Positions 56,949 to 64,000 of a DNA stretch of 64,000 nucleotides are shown here, one piece after another. The position numbers were made by a program, and so were the translations under genes. The notes under the pieces were generated by a model, which did not search any database, was not told the origin of the DNA, and saw only the letters and a program-made list of their open reading frames with translations. Each line of letters begins with the position of its first letter. Positions within the stretch are counted from its first letter, which is position 1. Source of the DNA: Pontibacter rufus (GTDB lineage Bacteria > Bacteroidota > Bacteroidia > Cytophagales > Hymenobacteraceae); assembly GCF_015694705.1 (NCBI RefSeq), contig NZ_JADQDR010000014.1, positions 83,121 to 147,120 of the forward strand, written 5' to 3'.

Positions 56949-57175
56949 TTCCGGATCACTTTATTACTGCCCCATCAGTTTTATTTACTCTTCCCCACTG
57001 GTAAGCAGGCACTTTTAAGTTCACTTAGTCAGGCTTGTAGAAAGCACAGGTATTTAAAAATAAACGCTATAGTTGGGTACGATTTATTTGCCAGCCTCTG
57101 ATTACCTTCCATAGTAGTTTCTTTATAAAATACAAAATATTTGTTATATTACGCTCTATTAACCCGCTTATACCT

Positions 57176-59689
57176 ATGGAAAACAGTAAGAAGAAAAGGC
57201 TTAGACACCTTTTGGCTATACTTGGGCTGTTTATACTCTTCGCTTTAGGTGCGTTTAAGAATCAGGATGACAATCTTATCCAAAAGATTGTCACTCATTT
57301 TAAATTCTTCAATCAAAATTACCTGCAAGAAAAGCTCTACCTGCACCTCGACAAACCTTATTATGGCATTGGTGAAGACATGTGGTACAAGGCCTATCTT
57401 GTAAACGGCACTTCGCTTACACCTGATTCAACCAGCAAGAATGTGTATGTAGAGCTTGTTTCGCCAGATGGAGAAATCGTTCAGAAGCACACCTTAAAGG
57501 TAAAGAATGGATTTGCTGCCGGCGATTTTTCTATTGCCGATTCGCTGCAGGAAGGCACCTACAGCGTACGGGCTTACACCAACTGGATGCGCAACTTCTC
57601 GGATGATTATTTCTTTAAACAAGACATCCCTATCTGGAAAAACACATCTGAGGACCTACTTGCAGCTAAAGGAACAACACGCAAAAATACATCCAGAGCA
57701 GCAGAAGGTAATGCTTCTCCTGCTCTGGATGTTCAGTTCTTCCCGGAGAGCGGTAGCCTGATAGCAGGAATTAAAAGCAAGATAGCTTTTAAGGCTATTG
57801 ATGGACTTGGGAAAGGAATAGACATAACAGGCAACGTAGTAGATGAAGCAGGAAAAGAAATTGCTGCGTTTAAAAGCTCTCATTTGGGTATGGGCAGTTT
57901 TATGTTCACTCCAGCATATGGCACCAACTATACCGTCCGCGTTAAAGCCGGCACTGACAACCAGCCGCAGAAGTTTTCTTTTCCCCAGGTGCAGGAGAGA
58001 GGCATTATAATGCAGGTCAACAATTTCCCTCAGGATATGATGTACGTCAGTATTGTGCAAAATATAGCAGATAATGCTGCTGATAAAGAAGTAGTATTTA
58101 TCGGGCAATCGCGGGGTGTAATCTGCTATGCTTCAAAAGCAAGCCTAACCGGTACGTCGTCCATCATAAGTATTCCCAAAGAAAAATTCCCTGCTGGAAT
58201 AGCACAGCTGAACCTCTTTGATGCTGCTACCGGAGAGCCCTTGTGCGAGCGCCTGGTATTCATCAGCAACCAGCAGGATAAATTAAACCTATCCATAAAA
58301 AGCAATAAGACTAGCTATAAGCCAAGAGAGTTGGTACAGCTAGATATAACAGCAACCGATCAGAAAGGCAACCCCGCTGTAGCCAACTTATCTTTAGCCG
58401 TAACAGAGGCTGCCGTACAGCACAAAGCTTACGCCAGAAACCTGTATACCTATTTGCTCCTGTCGTCAGATCTGCAAGGCACTGTTGAACAGCCGGGCTA
58501 TTATTTTAAAGACCAGAAAATATCAACCTTACAGGCGCTCGACAACCTAATGTTAACCCAGGGCTGGAGAAGATTTGTATGGGAAGAGATACTCGCCGGC
58601 AAGTTTCCAAAGATCAACTATGGCATGGAACAAAGTTTGTCGGTCAGCGGCCAGGTAAACCACCTTTCCGGAAACAAGCCATGGCCTAACAGTGATATAC
58701 TTCTTTACCTAGCAGGCAAAGATCCGGTGTGGATACAGACAAAAACAGACGAAAAAGGAAGGTTCTTTGCAGATCAGTTTGATTTTTATGGCAAGGTAAA
58801 CCTGATTGTACAGGCCCGGAATGAAAAAGGCAGCAAGCATGTCTCCATCGTGCTGGACAAGCACGTTTCTCCTCCTTTACCAGCAAGGCCAGATAAACTT
58901 ACGGGCGAAAGGCCTCCTTTTATAGCAGCCTATCTGGACCGGGCAGAAAAGAAGAAAAGAACAGATGAAGCCTACGCTATCAGCAAAGGCGAGCACCTAT
59001 TGAAAGAGGTAGTTGTAGAAGGGAAGGAAGAGGAAGATGTTGGACCTGGCATTATAAAGATGTATGGCACACCGGACAACACAATAAAAATGGATGATTT
59101 GGGAGGAAGCGCCTCCTCTTATCAGAATATTCTACAGCCCCTCCAGGGAAGGGTCGCCGGTGTACAAGTATTTGGAACCGGCCCTGAGATGGCTGTTTCT
59201 ATCAGAGGTGGTGGAACACCATTATTCCTGTTTGATGGAGTGGAAGTAGAACTGGACATGATTTCATCTATCAACCCCGCTATAGTAGAAACCATTGATG
59301 TTCTGAAAGGACCTGCTGCGGCTGTTTATGGTGCCCGTGGCAGCAACGGCGTGATTGCCATTTACACAAGACGTGGCCCTGGCAATTATGGCAGCCAACA
59401 GGAGCCGGGATTTGTCACTACCTCGTTGGCCGGCTACTATAAAGCAAGAGAGTTTTATGCCCCAAAATATAATGTAAAGAAAGAAGCGCATGCGTTACCT
59501 GACATGCGCTCTACTCTTTTCTGGAGCCCTGAAGTAATAACAGATGCAAATGGCAAAGCAACCGTCACTTTTTATAATGCTGACAATGTGGATGCCATGC
59601 GTGTTGTGGCAGAAGGTATTACTAACACAGGATTAATTGGCACCGAAACAAAAGCAATTGGCACCGAGCCTAGAGAAATGAGCAACTAG
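57176..59689 (+). CDS. Macroglobulin-like protein with a TonB plug domain and no barrel
   Basis: 837 residues. An N-terminal membrane anchor or signal (LLAILGLFILFALGAF) leads into a macroglobulin (MG2)-type start: EKLYLHLDKPYYGIGEDMWY, TYSVRAYTNWMRNFSD. Further beta-sandwich repeats run to about 600. About 625-735 is a TonB-receptor plug domain: DLGGSASSYQNILQPLQGRV, AVSIRGGGTPLFLFDGVEVE, IDVLKGPAAAVYGARGSNGV. A final roughly 100-residue domain follows (SPEVITDANGKATVTFYNAD). There is no 22-strand barrel, so it cannot be a receptor by itself. Many Bacteroidota encode such plug-only proteins; their role is unknown. It converges on kmo with a 24-base gap. Confidence 0.82.
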   Translation: MENSKKKRLRHLLAILGLFILFALGAFKNQDDNLIQKIVTHFKFFNQNYLQEKLYLHLDKPYYGIGEDMWYKAYLVNGTSLTPDSTSKNVYVELVSPDGEIVQKHTLKVKNGFAAGDFSIADSLQEGTYSVRAYTNWMRNFSDDYFFKQDIPIWKNTSEDLLAAKGTTRKNTSRAAEGNASPALDVQFFPESGSLIAGIKSKIAFKAIDGLGKGIDITGNVVDEAGKEIAAFKSSHLGMGSFMFTPAYGTNYTVRVKAGTDNQPQKFSFPQVQERGIIMQVNNFPQDMMYVSIVQNIADNAADKEVVFIGQSRGVICYASKASLTGTSSIISIPKEKFPAGIAQLNLFDAATGEPLCERLVFISNQQDKLNLSIKSNKTSYKPRELVQLDITATDQKGNPAVANLSLAVTEAAVQHKAYARNLYTYLLLSSDLQGTVEQPGYYFKDQKISTLQALDNLMLTQGWRRFVWEEILAGKFPKINYGMEQSLSVSGQVNHLSGNKPWPNSDILLYLAGKDPVWIQTKTDEKGRFFADQFDFYGKVNLIVQARNEKGSKHVSIVLDKHVSPPLPARPDKLTGERPPFIAAYLDRAEKKKRTDEAYAISKGEHLLKEVVVEGKEEEDVGPGIIKMYGTPDNTIKMDDLGGSASSYQNILQPLQGRVAGVQVFGTGPEMAVSIRGGGTPLFLFDGVEVELDMISSINPAIVETIDVLKGPAAAVYGARGSNGVIAIYTRRGPGNYGSQQEPGFVTTSLAGYYKAREFYAPKYNVKKEAHALPDMRSTLFWSPEVITDANGKATVTFYNADNVDAMRVVAEGITNTGLIGTETKAIGTEPREMSN

Positions 59690-59713
59690 GCCTTAATCCT
59701 TTACACGCGCTTC

Positions 59714-61090
59714 CTACTTTTCATACTTCTTCAGCTTTTCTTTCTGCACCAGTTGCCTTTCCAGCACTTGCTGCACCTGAGGTGTATCGTAATCAGCTAT
59801 ACGCTTGATGTAACGCATTACTTTATTCATGATCTGATCTTGCTGCAGGCCGGCTTCCAGTGCATAAGCGTATGGCAGATCAGTAAAGGTAACCATGGAG
59901 TAAAGAGGCACCCATATATCAGGATACTGGGCAGATATTCTGGATTCGACCTGCTTGCGCAGCAGAAACCGCGGATCGGCTACTTTGTCGCGCATTTCGA
60001 TGAAATTCATCACGGCCAGATCAGCAATGGCATCGGCATCGGGTTTGCGGCTGCGTTCAAACCTGTCGAACAGGGCTTCCCAATCCCCGCCTTCAAAGCC
60101 TTCCAGCAGCTGATCCAATACCACGATATCCTCAAACCCGGCATTCATACCCTGTCCGTAAAAAGGTGTTATGGCATGGCTGGCATCACCCAGCAGCAGC
60201 GACTTGCCCCCATAGCTCCACGGAAAGCATTTTATAGTTACCAGCGATCCGGTCGGGTTATCAAAATATTCCTGCGCCAGATCCGGCATCAGCGGTGCGG
60301 CATCCGGAAAAGCCTCAGCAAAGAATTGCAGCAGGTCTTCCTCGTTCCTGATTGCCGCAAAAGAGCGCTCGCCTTCATAAGGGAAAAACAGCGTACACGT
60401 AAAGCTGCCGTCAATGTTGGGCAGGGCAATCATCATGTAGTTGCCGCGCGGCCAGATGTGCAACGCATGCTTCTCGATAGCCCAGCCGCCAGGTGCCGCA
60501 GGTATGGTGAGTTCTTTGTAGCCATACTCCAGGTAAGACTGGCTGTAATTGAAGCGCTCTGTTTTCTGCATGGCGCCCCGCACCACCGAAAAAGCTCCAT
60601 CGGCGCCGAAAAGCACATCCGGCTGTATGGTTTCTGTTTCGCCAGACTCGTTGTTCCGCAACTGCACCTTGTTGGTACTTAGATTTACATCCAGCGCCTG
60701 CCGGTTAAAATGGTAGGTGATATCCGGGTTATGCTCCGAAATGTTCATCAGCGCCACATTTAACCCCCCCCTGGATACGGAGTAGATAGACTGCCCCTCT
60801 TTGCCATATGGCTGAAAGGTGAGTTTGCCCTGCTCGTCGTGCATCATGCGCCCGTGCATGGGTATGGCTACTTTACGCACTTCTTCCGCTATACCTATGC
60901 CCTGCAGGGCACGCCAGCCACGATCGCTTAGAGCCAGGTTTATAGAGCGGCCCTCCTCTGTAGTGGCTTTGCGCAAATCGGGGCGGCGCTCGTAAAGGTC
61001 TACTTTGTGTCCGCGCCGGGCCAGATACAGGCTCAACAGCGACCCGACCAAGCCGGCCCCGATAATGGCGGTGTTCTTTCTTTCAGTCAT
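59714..61090 (-). CDS. kmo: Kynurenine 3-monooxygenase
   Basis: 458 residues, FAD-dependent aromatic hydroxylase. FAD-binding IIGAGLVGSLLSLYLARRG, SRGGLNVALM, and GDASHAITPFYGQGMNAGFE are present. GRSINLALSDRGWRALQ and the C-terminal helix are typical of KMO. It hydroxylates kynurenine in tryptophan breakdown. Neither kynureninase nor tryptophan dioxygenase is nearby, so the pathway is dispersed. The promoter (61122-61154) is one of the best in the window. Confidence 0.94.
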   Translation of the reverse strand: MTERKNTAIIGAGLVGSLLSLYLARRGHKVDLYERRPDLRKATTEEGRSINLALSDRGWRALQGIGIAEEVRKVAIPMHGRMMHDEQGKLTFQPYGKEGQSIYSVSRGGLNVALMNISEHNPDITYHFNRQALDVNLSTNKVQLRNNESGETETIQPDVLFGADGAFSVVRGAMQKTERFNYSQSYLEYGYKELTIPAAPGGWAIEKHALHIWPRGNYMMIALPNIDGSFTCTLFFPYEGERSFAAIRNEEDLLQFFAEAFPDAAPLMPDLAQEYFDNPTGSLVTIKCFPWSYGGKSLLLGDASHAITPFYGQGMNAGFEDIVVLDQLLEGFEGGDWEALFDRFERSRKPDADAIADLAVMNFIEMRDKVADPRFLLRKQVESRISAQYPDIWVPLYSMVTFTDLPYAYALEAGLQQDQIMNKVMRYIKRIADYDTPQVQQVLERQLVQKEKLKKYEK

Positions 61091-61121
61091 AGTTTCTGAA
61101 GGGCTCGCGCCTATGTTGGCG

Positions 61122-61154
61122 CAAAGTTACAGGTTTCCGGCGTGCTTTGGCAAA
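61122..61154 (-). promoter_or_regulatory. Bacteroidota-type promoter of kmo
   Basis: Minus strand: TTTG (61151-61154), 21 bases, TAACTTTG (61122-61129), 31 bases before the ATG. Both boxes match exactly. Confidence 0.78.
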
Positions 61155-61270
61155 CGCATTATACCTGTACGTTCCGCAAAGGCAGGTTGATGCGCGGTAT
61201 AGCGCAGGCAGAGCAGTGAGATCATGCGGTGTGCGCTATGCTCATACTCCAATAATTCAACCATACAACC

Positions 61271-62548
61271 TTATACTTCCCGAACACTTTCCTCCTGCTT
61301 GTGCAGCTTTTTTTCCATGCGTTCGCGGCGGTCATCAAGGTAGGTCATGGCTTTGGAAGCAGTGAGCCCGTGCAGCACAATTGATACCAGCACGATAAAA
61401 CCAACTACCGACCACAACTGATCGGCTTCCGCAAAGCTGACTCTGGCCAGCGCAAACGACAGATAAAAGAAAGAGCCGATGCCGCGAATCCCGAAAAAGC
61501 TGATAGCCCATTTTTCCCGCACCGACACCCCTGTGCCCCACATGCCAATCATACCTGCCAGCGGCCGGATAACGAATAGCAACAGCAGCCCAACCACTGC
61601 GCCCTGCCACGTCAGGAAGTTGAGCAGGCCAAATACAATGCTGCCGCCAAACACCATCAGCAGGGTTACCATGAGGATATGCTCTACCTGGTTTACAAAG
61701 TCGTGCATTTCGGTATGATACTCATGCTCCGGCTCAAAGCTGCTCATGGTAATGGCCGCGATAAACACCGCAATGAAACCATACCCATGCGCCATCTCTG
61801 TTACACCATAGGCCACCAGCGTAGCCGACAAAGCCAGAAACCCCTCCTGCGCTCTTGGGAAGTTTGTTTTCTTGGGTAGTATAAAAATCAGGTATGCCAG
61901 GCCGCGGCCTACCAGAAAGCCGATGCTAACGCCAGCTACAATACGGTATAATAAATCCCGCAGCAGCCAGTCCCTGATCCAGGAGCCATCTGTGGCCTCT
62001 GCGGCAATAGCAATTACCACCGCCAGCCACGTAAACGGGAAAGCCATGCCATCATTCAGTCCGGCTTCTGCGGTGAGCGAAAAGCGGACATCGTCTTCCT
62101 CCTCCTCGTTGGGCGGCCCCACCTGTACCTGCTCGGCCAGCACCGGGTCGGTAGGGGCCAGCACTGCCCCCAGCAGTATAGCCGCCGCCGGGGCCATGCC
62201 CAGCACGCCCCAGCCCAGCAGCGCCACGCCCGCAATACACAGCAACATGGTAACACTCACCAGCCGGAGCGGCACCCGCCAGTTCCGGAAAGTTATCTTG
62301 CGCCGTATTTTCAGGCCGGTGCCCATCAGCGAAATAATAACGCTTAGTTCCGTGAGGTGCACCACATAATCCTCCTGCCACAGGGGGTCCGGGCGCGGCA
62401 GTTCGAAGGGCAGCAGGTAAATACCAATGCCCAGCAGCAGATACAGAGTCGGGTAAGAAATAATGGTGCGCTTCAGCAGCGCCGGCACCCAAGCCATCGA
62501 AAGGGCTGCCAGCCCCACCAATGTTAATACTACAATATATTCTGACAT
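61271..62548 (-). CDS. Cation:proton antiporter (CPA1/NhaP type)
   Basis: 425 residues and about twelve to thirteen membrane helices. The CPA1 motifs are visible: LLGAVLAPTDPVLAEQVQVG, AEAGLNDGMAFPFTWLAVVI and FFGIRGIGSFFYLSFAL. The ion-binding aspartates are in the TDP and ND pairs, so the transporter should exchange Na+ or K+ for protons. The EPEHEYHTEMHDFVNQVEHI segment is typical of the Bacteroidota subgroup. A short cytoplasmic C-terminal tail with RRERMEKKLHKQEE closes it. An imperfect hairpin sits in the putative leader. Confidence 0.93.
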   Translation of the reverse strand: MSEYIVVLTLVGLAALSMAWVPALLKRTIISYPTLYLLLGIGIYLLPFELPRPDPLWQEDYVVHLTELSVIISLMGTGLKIRRKITFRNWRVPLRLVSVTMLLCIAGVALLGWGVLGMAPAAAILLGAVLAPTDPVLAEQVQVGPPNEEEEDDVRFSLTAEAGLNDGMAFPFTWLAVVIAIAAEATDGSWIRDWLLRDLLYRIVAGVSIGFLVGRGLAYLIFILPKKTNFPRAQEGFLALSATLVAYGVTEMAHGYGFIAVFIAAITMSSFEPEHEYHTEMHDFVNQVEHILMVTLLMVFGGSIVFGLLNFLTWQGAVVGLLLLFVIRPLAGMIGMWGTGVSVREKWAISFFGIRGIGSFFYLSFALARVSFAEADQLWSVVGFIVLVSIVLHGLTASKAMTYLDDRRERMEKKLHKQEESVREV

Positions 62549-63195
62549 AGGTAAATTATGGTGAAAAGCTATACGTATTAATACCTCAACAATGAGGCGT
62601 TAGTACGTATAAATCTTTCAGCAAGTATAAATCTACCCTATACTCAGGGCAGGTGCACCCTGGTTTATGTACTGCCATTGGTCTGATAAGCTTTCCGGCT
62701 TATTATACATAATGCGCCAGGCACCTTTCCCGCGGACTTCTCTGAATTAACCTTGTCTATAATTTGCAGAAAGCCGGCTCATAAGTATCTGACAGAATGA
62801 ATTTAAGCTGTTTTATGATCCTGAGAGGTAGATACCCAGGAGATTGCCTGTGTGGAGCTCACGAGCAGTAGTCAAGACACTGCTGCTGTAGTGTCCAATA
62901 TACTCAAAGGCAAATGCTTTTACGGCTAATATGAAGGACAGAAAAATAGAAACCCAGAAAGCAGAGGTAAAGCTAAAATGTAAAATACTCAACACCTTCT
63001 GCTGCCAGGGGATGCCTATGGCTTATAAAGCGGCTGCATGAAGGCGGCATACCTGGAACCAAAGATTAGTTTGAGATACTCTGTTGCAACAAAGTTGTTT
63101 AGAATTATTCCGTTTACCCAACTTTTGCAAAACTGCTGTTGTGCGCTCGTCTTATTTCCACAGGAAACATTATTTGCAATACCTGAAGTTTATAA
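62549..63195. other. Intergenic region between antiporter and VanZ genes
   Basis: About 650 bases, AT-rich, with no convincing gene. A hairpin (62571-62610, ATACGTATTAATACCTCA against TGAGGCGTTAGTACGTAT with two mismatches) lies 23 bases upstream of the antiporter ATG. A 60-codon hydrophobic frame on the minus strand (62813-62995) has no supporting evidence. Confidence 0.5.
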
Positions 63196-63735
63196 TTATT
63201 GATACCTTATGGGTAGCATGTCCATTTTTAATAGAAATAAAAATAAAATCATTAAAGCCGTTCCTAGTGCTGCGGTTATGTTTATGAATTTTTGTGCCTT
63301 AACACTATTGTTGAATACTCTTTCAATAGCTTTAAATATCATAAATCCAGCTATTCCACCTAAAGTGTTAGTAATTATATCTGTAACATCAAAAGCACCA
63401 ACGGCTAAAATAAATTGAAGCGCTTCAACTATTAAACTAGTTAAGAAAAAGAAGAAAAGCTTTTTTCCAAGAGTCCATCTCTTAAATAGAATTCCTGCAT
63501 ATATACCTAGCGGTACAAAAACCACTACATTTAAAATGATTTCACCAACATCAATTTTCCCATTTAAGATCAAAGGTTCACTAAACGGAATTAAGTTTAC
63601 GCTCCTGTTTCCCATATAAGAAAATTGCACTCCTAACTTAAGTACTAAAATCCAGAACAATACAATCAAATAAATTATAAATAATCCTATCGTCAGCCTG
63701 TTTGTTACATGATTACTTTTCGATTGTTGCTCCAT
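63196..63735 (-). CDS. VanZ-family membrane protein
   Basis: 179 residues and about five membrane helices. VanZ-type motifs: NRSVNLIPFSEPLILNGK, VGEIILNVVVFVPLGIYAGI and VEALQFILAVGAFDVTDIIT, then NTLGGIAGFMIF. VanZ in enterococci modestly raises teicoplanin resistance; family members elsewhere have no defined role. The gene is clearly more AT-rich than most of the window and has no TATACTT word, so it may be acquired. It is not near any glycopeptide-resistance gene. Confidence 0.88.
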   Translation of the reverse strand: MEQQSKSNHVTNRLTIGLFIIYLIVLFWILVLKLGVQFSYMGNRSVNLIPFSEPLILNGKIDVGEIILNVVVFVPLGIYAGILFKRWTLGKKLFFFFLTSLIVEALQFILAVGAFDVTDIITNTLGGIAGFMIFKAIERVFNNSVKAQKFINITAALGTALMILFLFLLKMDMLPIRYQ

Positions 63736-63836
63736 TCTCTTGCAAATTCATGCTATTGAAGATTTTGTATAGACAACTGCCGGCTCTTGATATTTCGTAT
63801 ACTTAAAAACACTAAGTTATCGCTTGGTTCTTCAAC

Positions 63837-63901
63837 AGCTAACTAAAGCTTAAAAGCGTTGCCGCCCGCAGGGCAGCTTTAGTTTTAAGCTTTAGTTAGC
63901 T
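63837..63901. repeat. Inverted repeat near the right edge
   Basis: AGCTAACTAAAGCTTAAAA (63837-63855) is repeated perfectly in inverse at 63883-63901 (19/19) with a 27-base loop that contains a GC-rich GCCGCCCGCAGGGC. No T-run follows. Between 63736 and 64000 I see no gene. Confidence 0.75.
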
Positions 63902-64000
63902 GATGGATTTTTTAATTTCTTTTAGAGTATGTTTTGAAATTTTTCAATTTCTTGCTTTAGAGGGCTTTAATCTATTTAGCAGGAAGGAGATAAAGGCAAT

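Noticed and set aside
62813..62995. A 60-codon hydrophobic frame on the minus strand
   Set aside because: No promoter, no family, and AT-rich sequence readily gives hydrophobic frames by chance.

Overview
The window looks like a chromosomal segment of a Cytophagales/Hymenobacteraceae bacterium (phylum Bacteroidota, Pontibacter-like). The evidence is the set of families present: a SusC-type receptor, a subtilase with a type IX secretion (T9SS) tail, the bL28-bL33-DUF4295-FtsY ribosomal block, DUF5522, DUF5916, DUF349 and DUF4142 proteins, lipoproteins with Bacteroidota-style lipoboxes, and promoters of the Bacteroidota form TTTG-N19..22-TAnnTTTG. The genus is an inference. There is no phage, plasmid, CRISPR, rRNA or tRNA gene that I can see. 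Most of the window is ordinary housekeeping chromosome with a few accessory islands.

Layout. 1-8.6 kb: start of a SusC receptor, a YczE-like membrane protein, an NHLRC2-like thioredoxin/NHL protein, rimO, a STAS-like protein, a lipoprotein, ftsY, DUF4295, rpmG, rpmB and a tiny Cys-rich DUF5522 protein, all but YczE on the minus strand. 8.8-15.5 kb: rocD, hemB and a giant secreted subtilase on the plus strand. 15.7-22.5 kb: a DUF5916 outer-membrane protein, a GroES-like protein with a lipoprotein, hmgA and ctpA on the minus strand. 22.7-25.0 kb: ruvX-def, then two small membrane-protein genes bracketed by the def 3' end and a diverged second copy of it. 25-33 kb: accessory region with two acyltransferases, a zinc-ribbon S41 protein, a phospholipase C-like protein, a class C serine hydrolase, REP-like palindromes and a 28-bp perfect inverted repeat. 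33-46.4 kb: a 31-aa membrane peptide, ettA, a DUF349 protein, a DUF2795 protein, an orphan ABC ATPase, ispD, queA, an ABC permease, a LOG protein, a DUF202 protein and uvrA. 46.6-54.3 kb: two DUF4142 lipoproteins, an enoyl-CoA hydratase, a PAP2-like protein, a YiaK-like dehydrogenase, rpoN and asnS. 54.4-64 kb: a beta-barrel protein, an unknown secreted protein, a macroglobulin/TonB-plug hybrid without a barrel, kmo, a Na+/H+ antiporter and a VanZ protein.

Functional themes. Translation and protein maturation (rimO, ftsY, bL28, bL33, def, asnS, ettA, queA) alternates with envelope functions (lipoproteins, outer-membrane proteins, T9SS cargo, ctpA). Amino-acid catabolism is scattered (rocD, hmgA, kmo, a PaaG-like hydratase).

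The most striking signals are not genes. First, the heptamer TATACTT/AAGTATA occurs about 100 times by my hand count (about 8 expected at even base composition), in coding and intergenic DNA and in several terminators, and about three quarters of the copies have TATACTT on the plus strand whatever the gene direction. Second, a two-gene membrane module sits between the def 3' end and a diverged second def 3' end. Third, a very small membrane peptide lies behind a perfect 16-bp palindrome. All counts and coordinates were made by eye.
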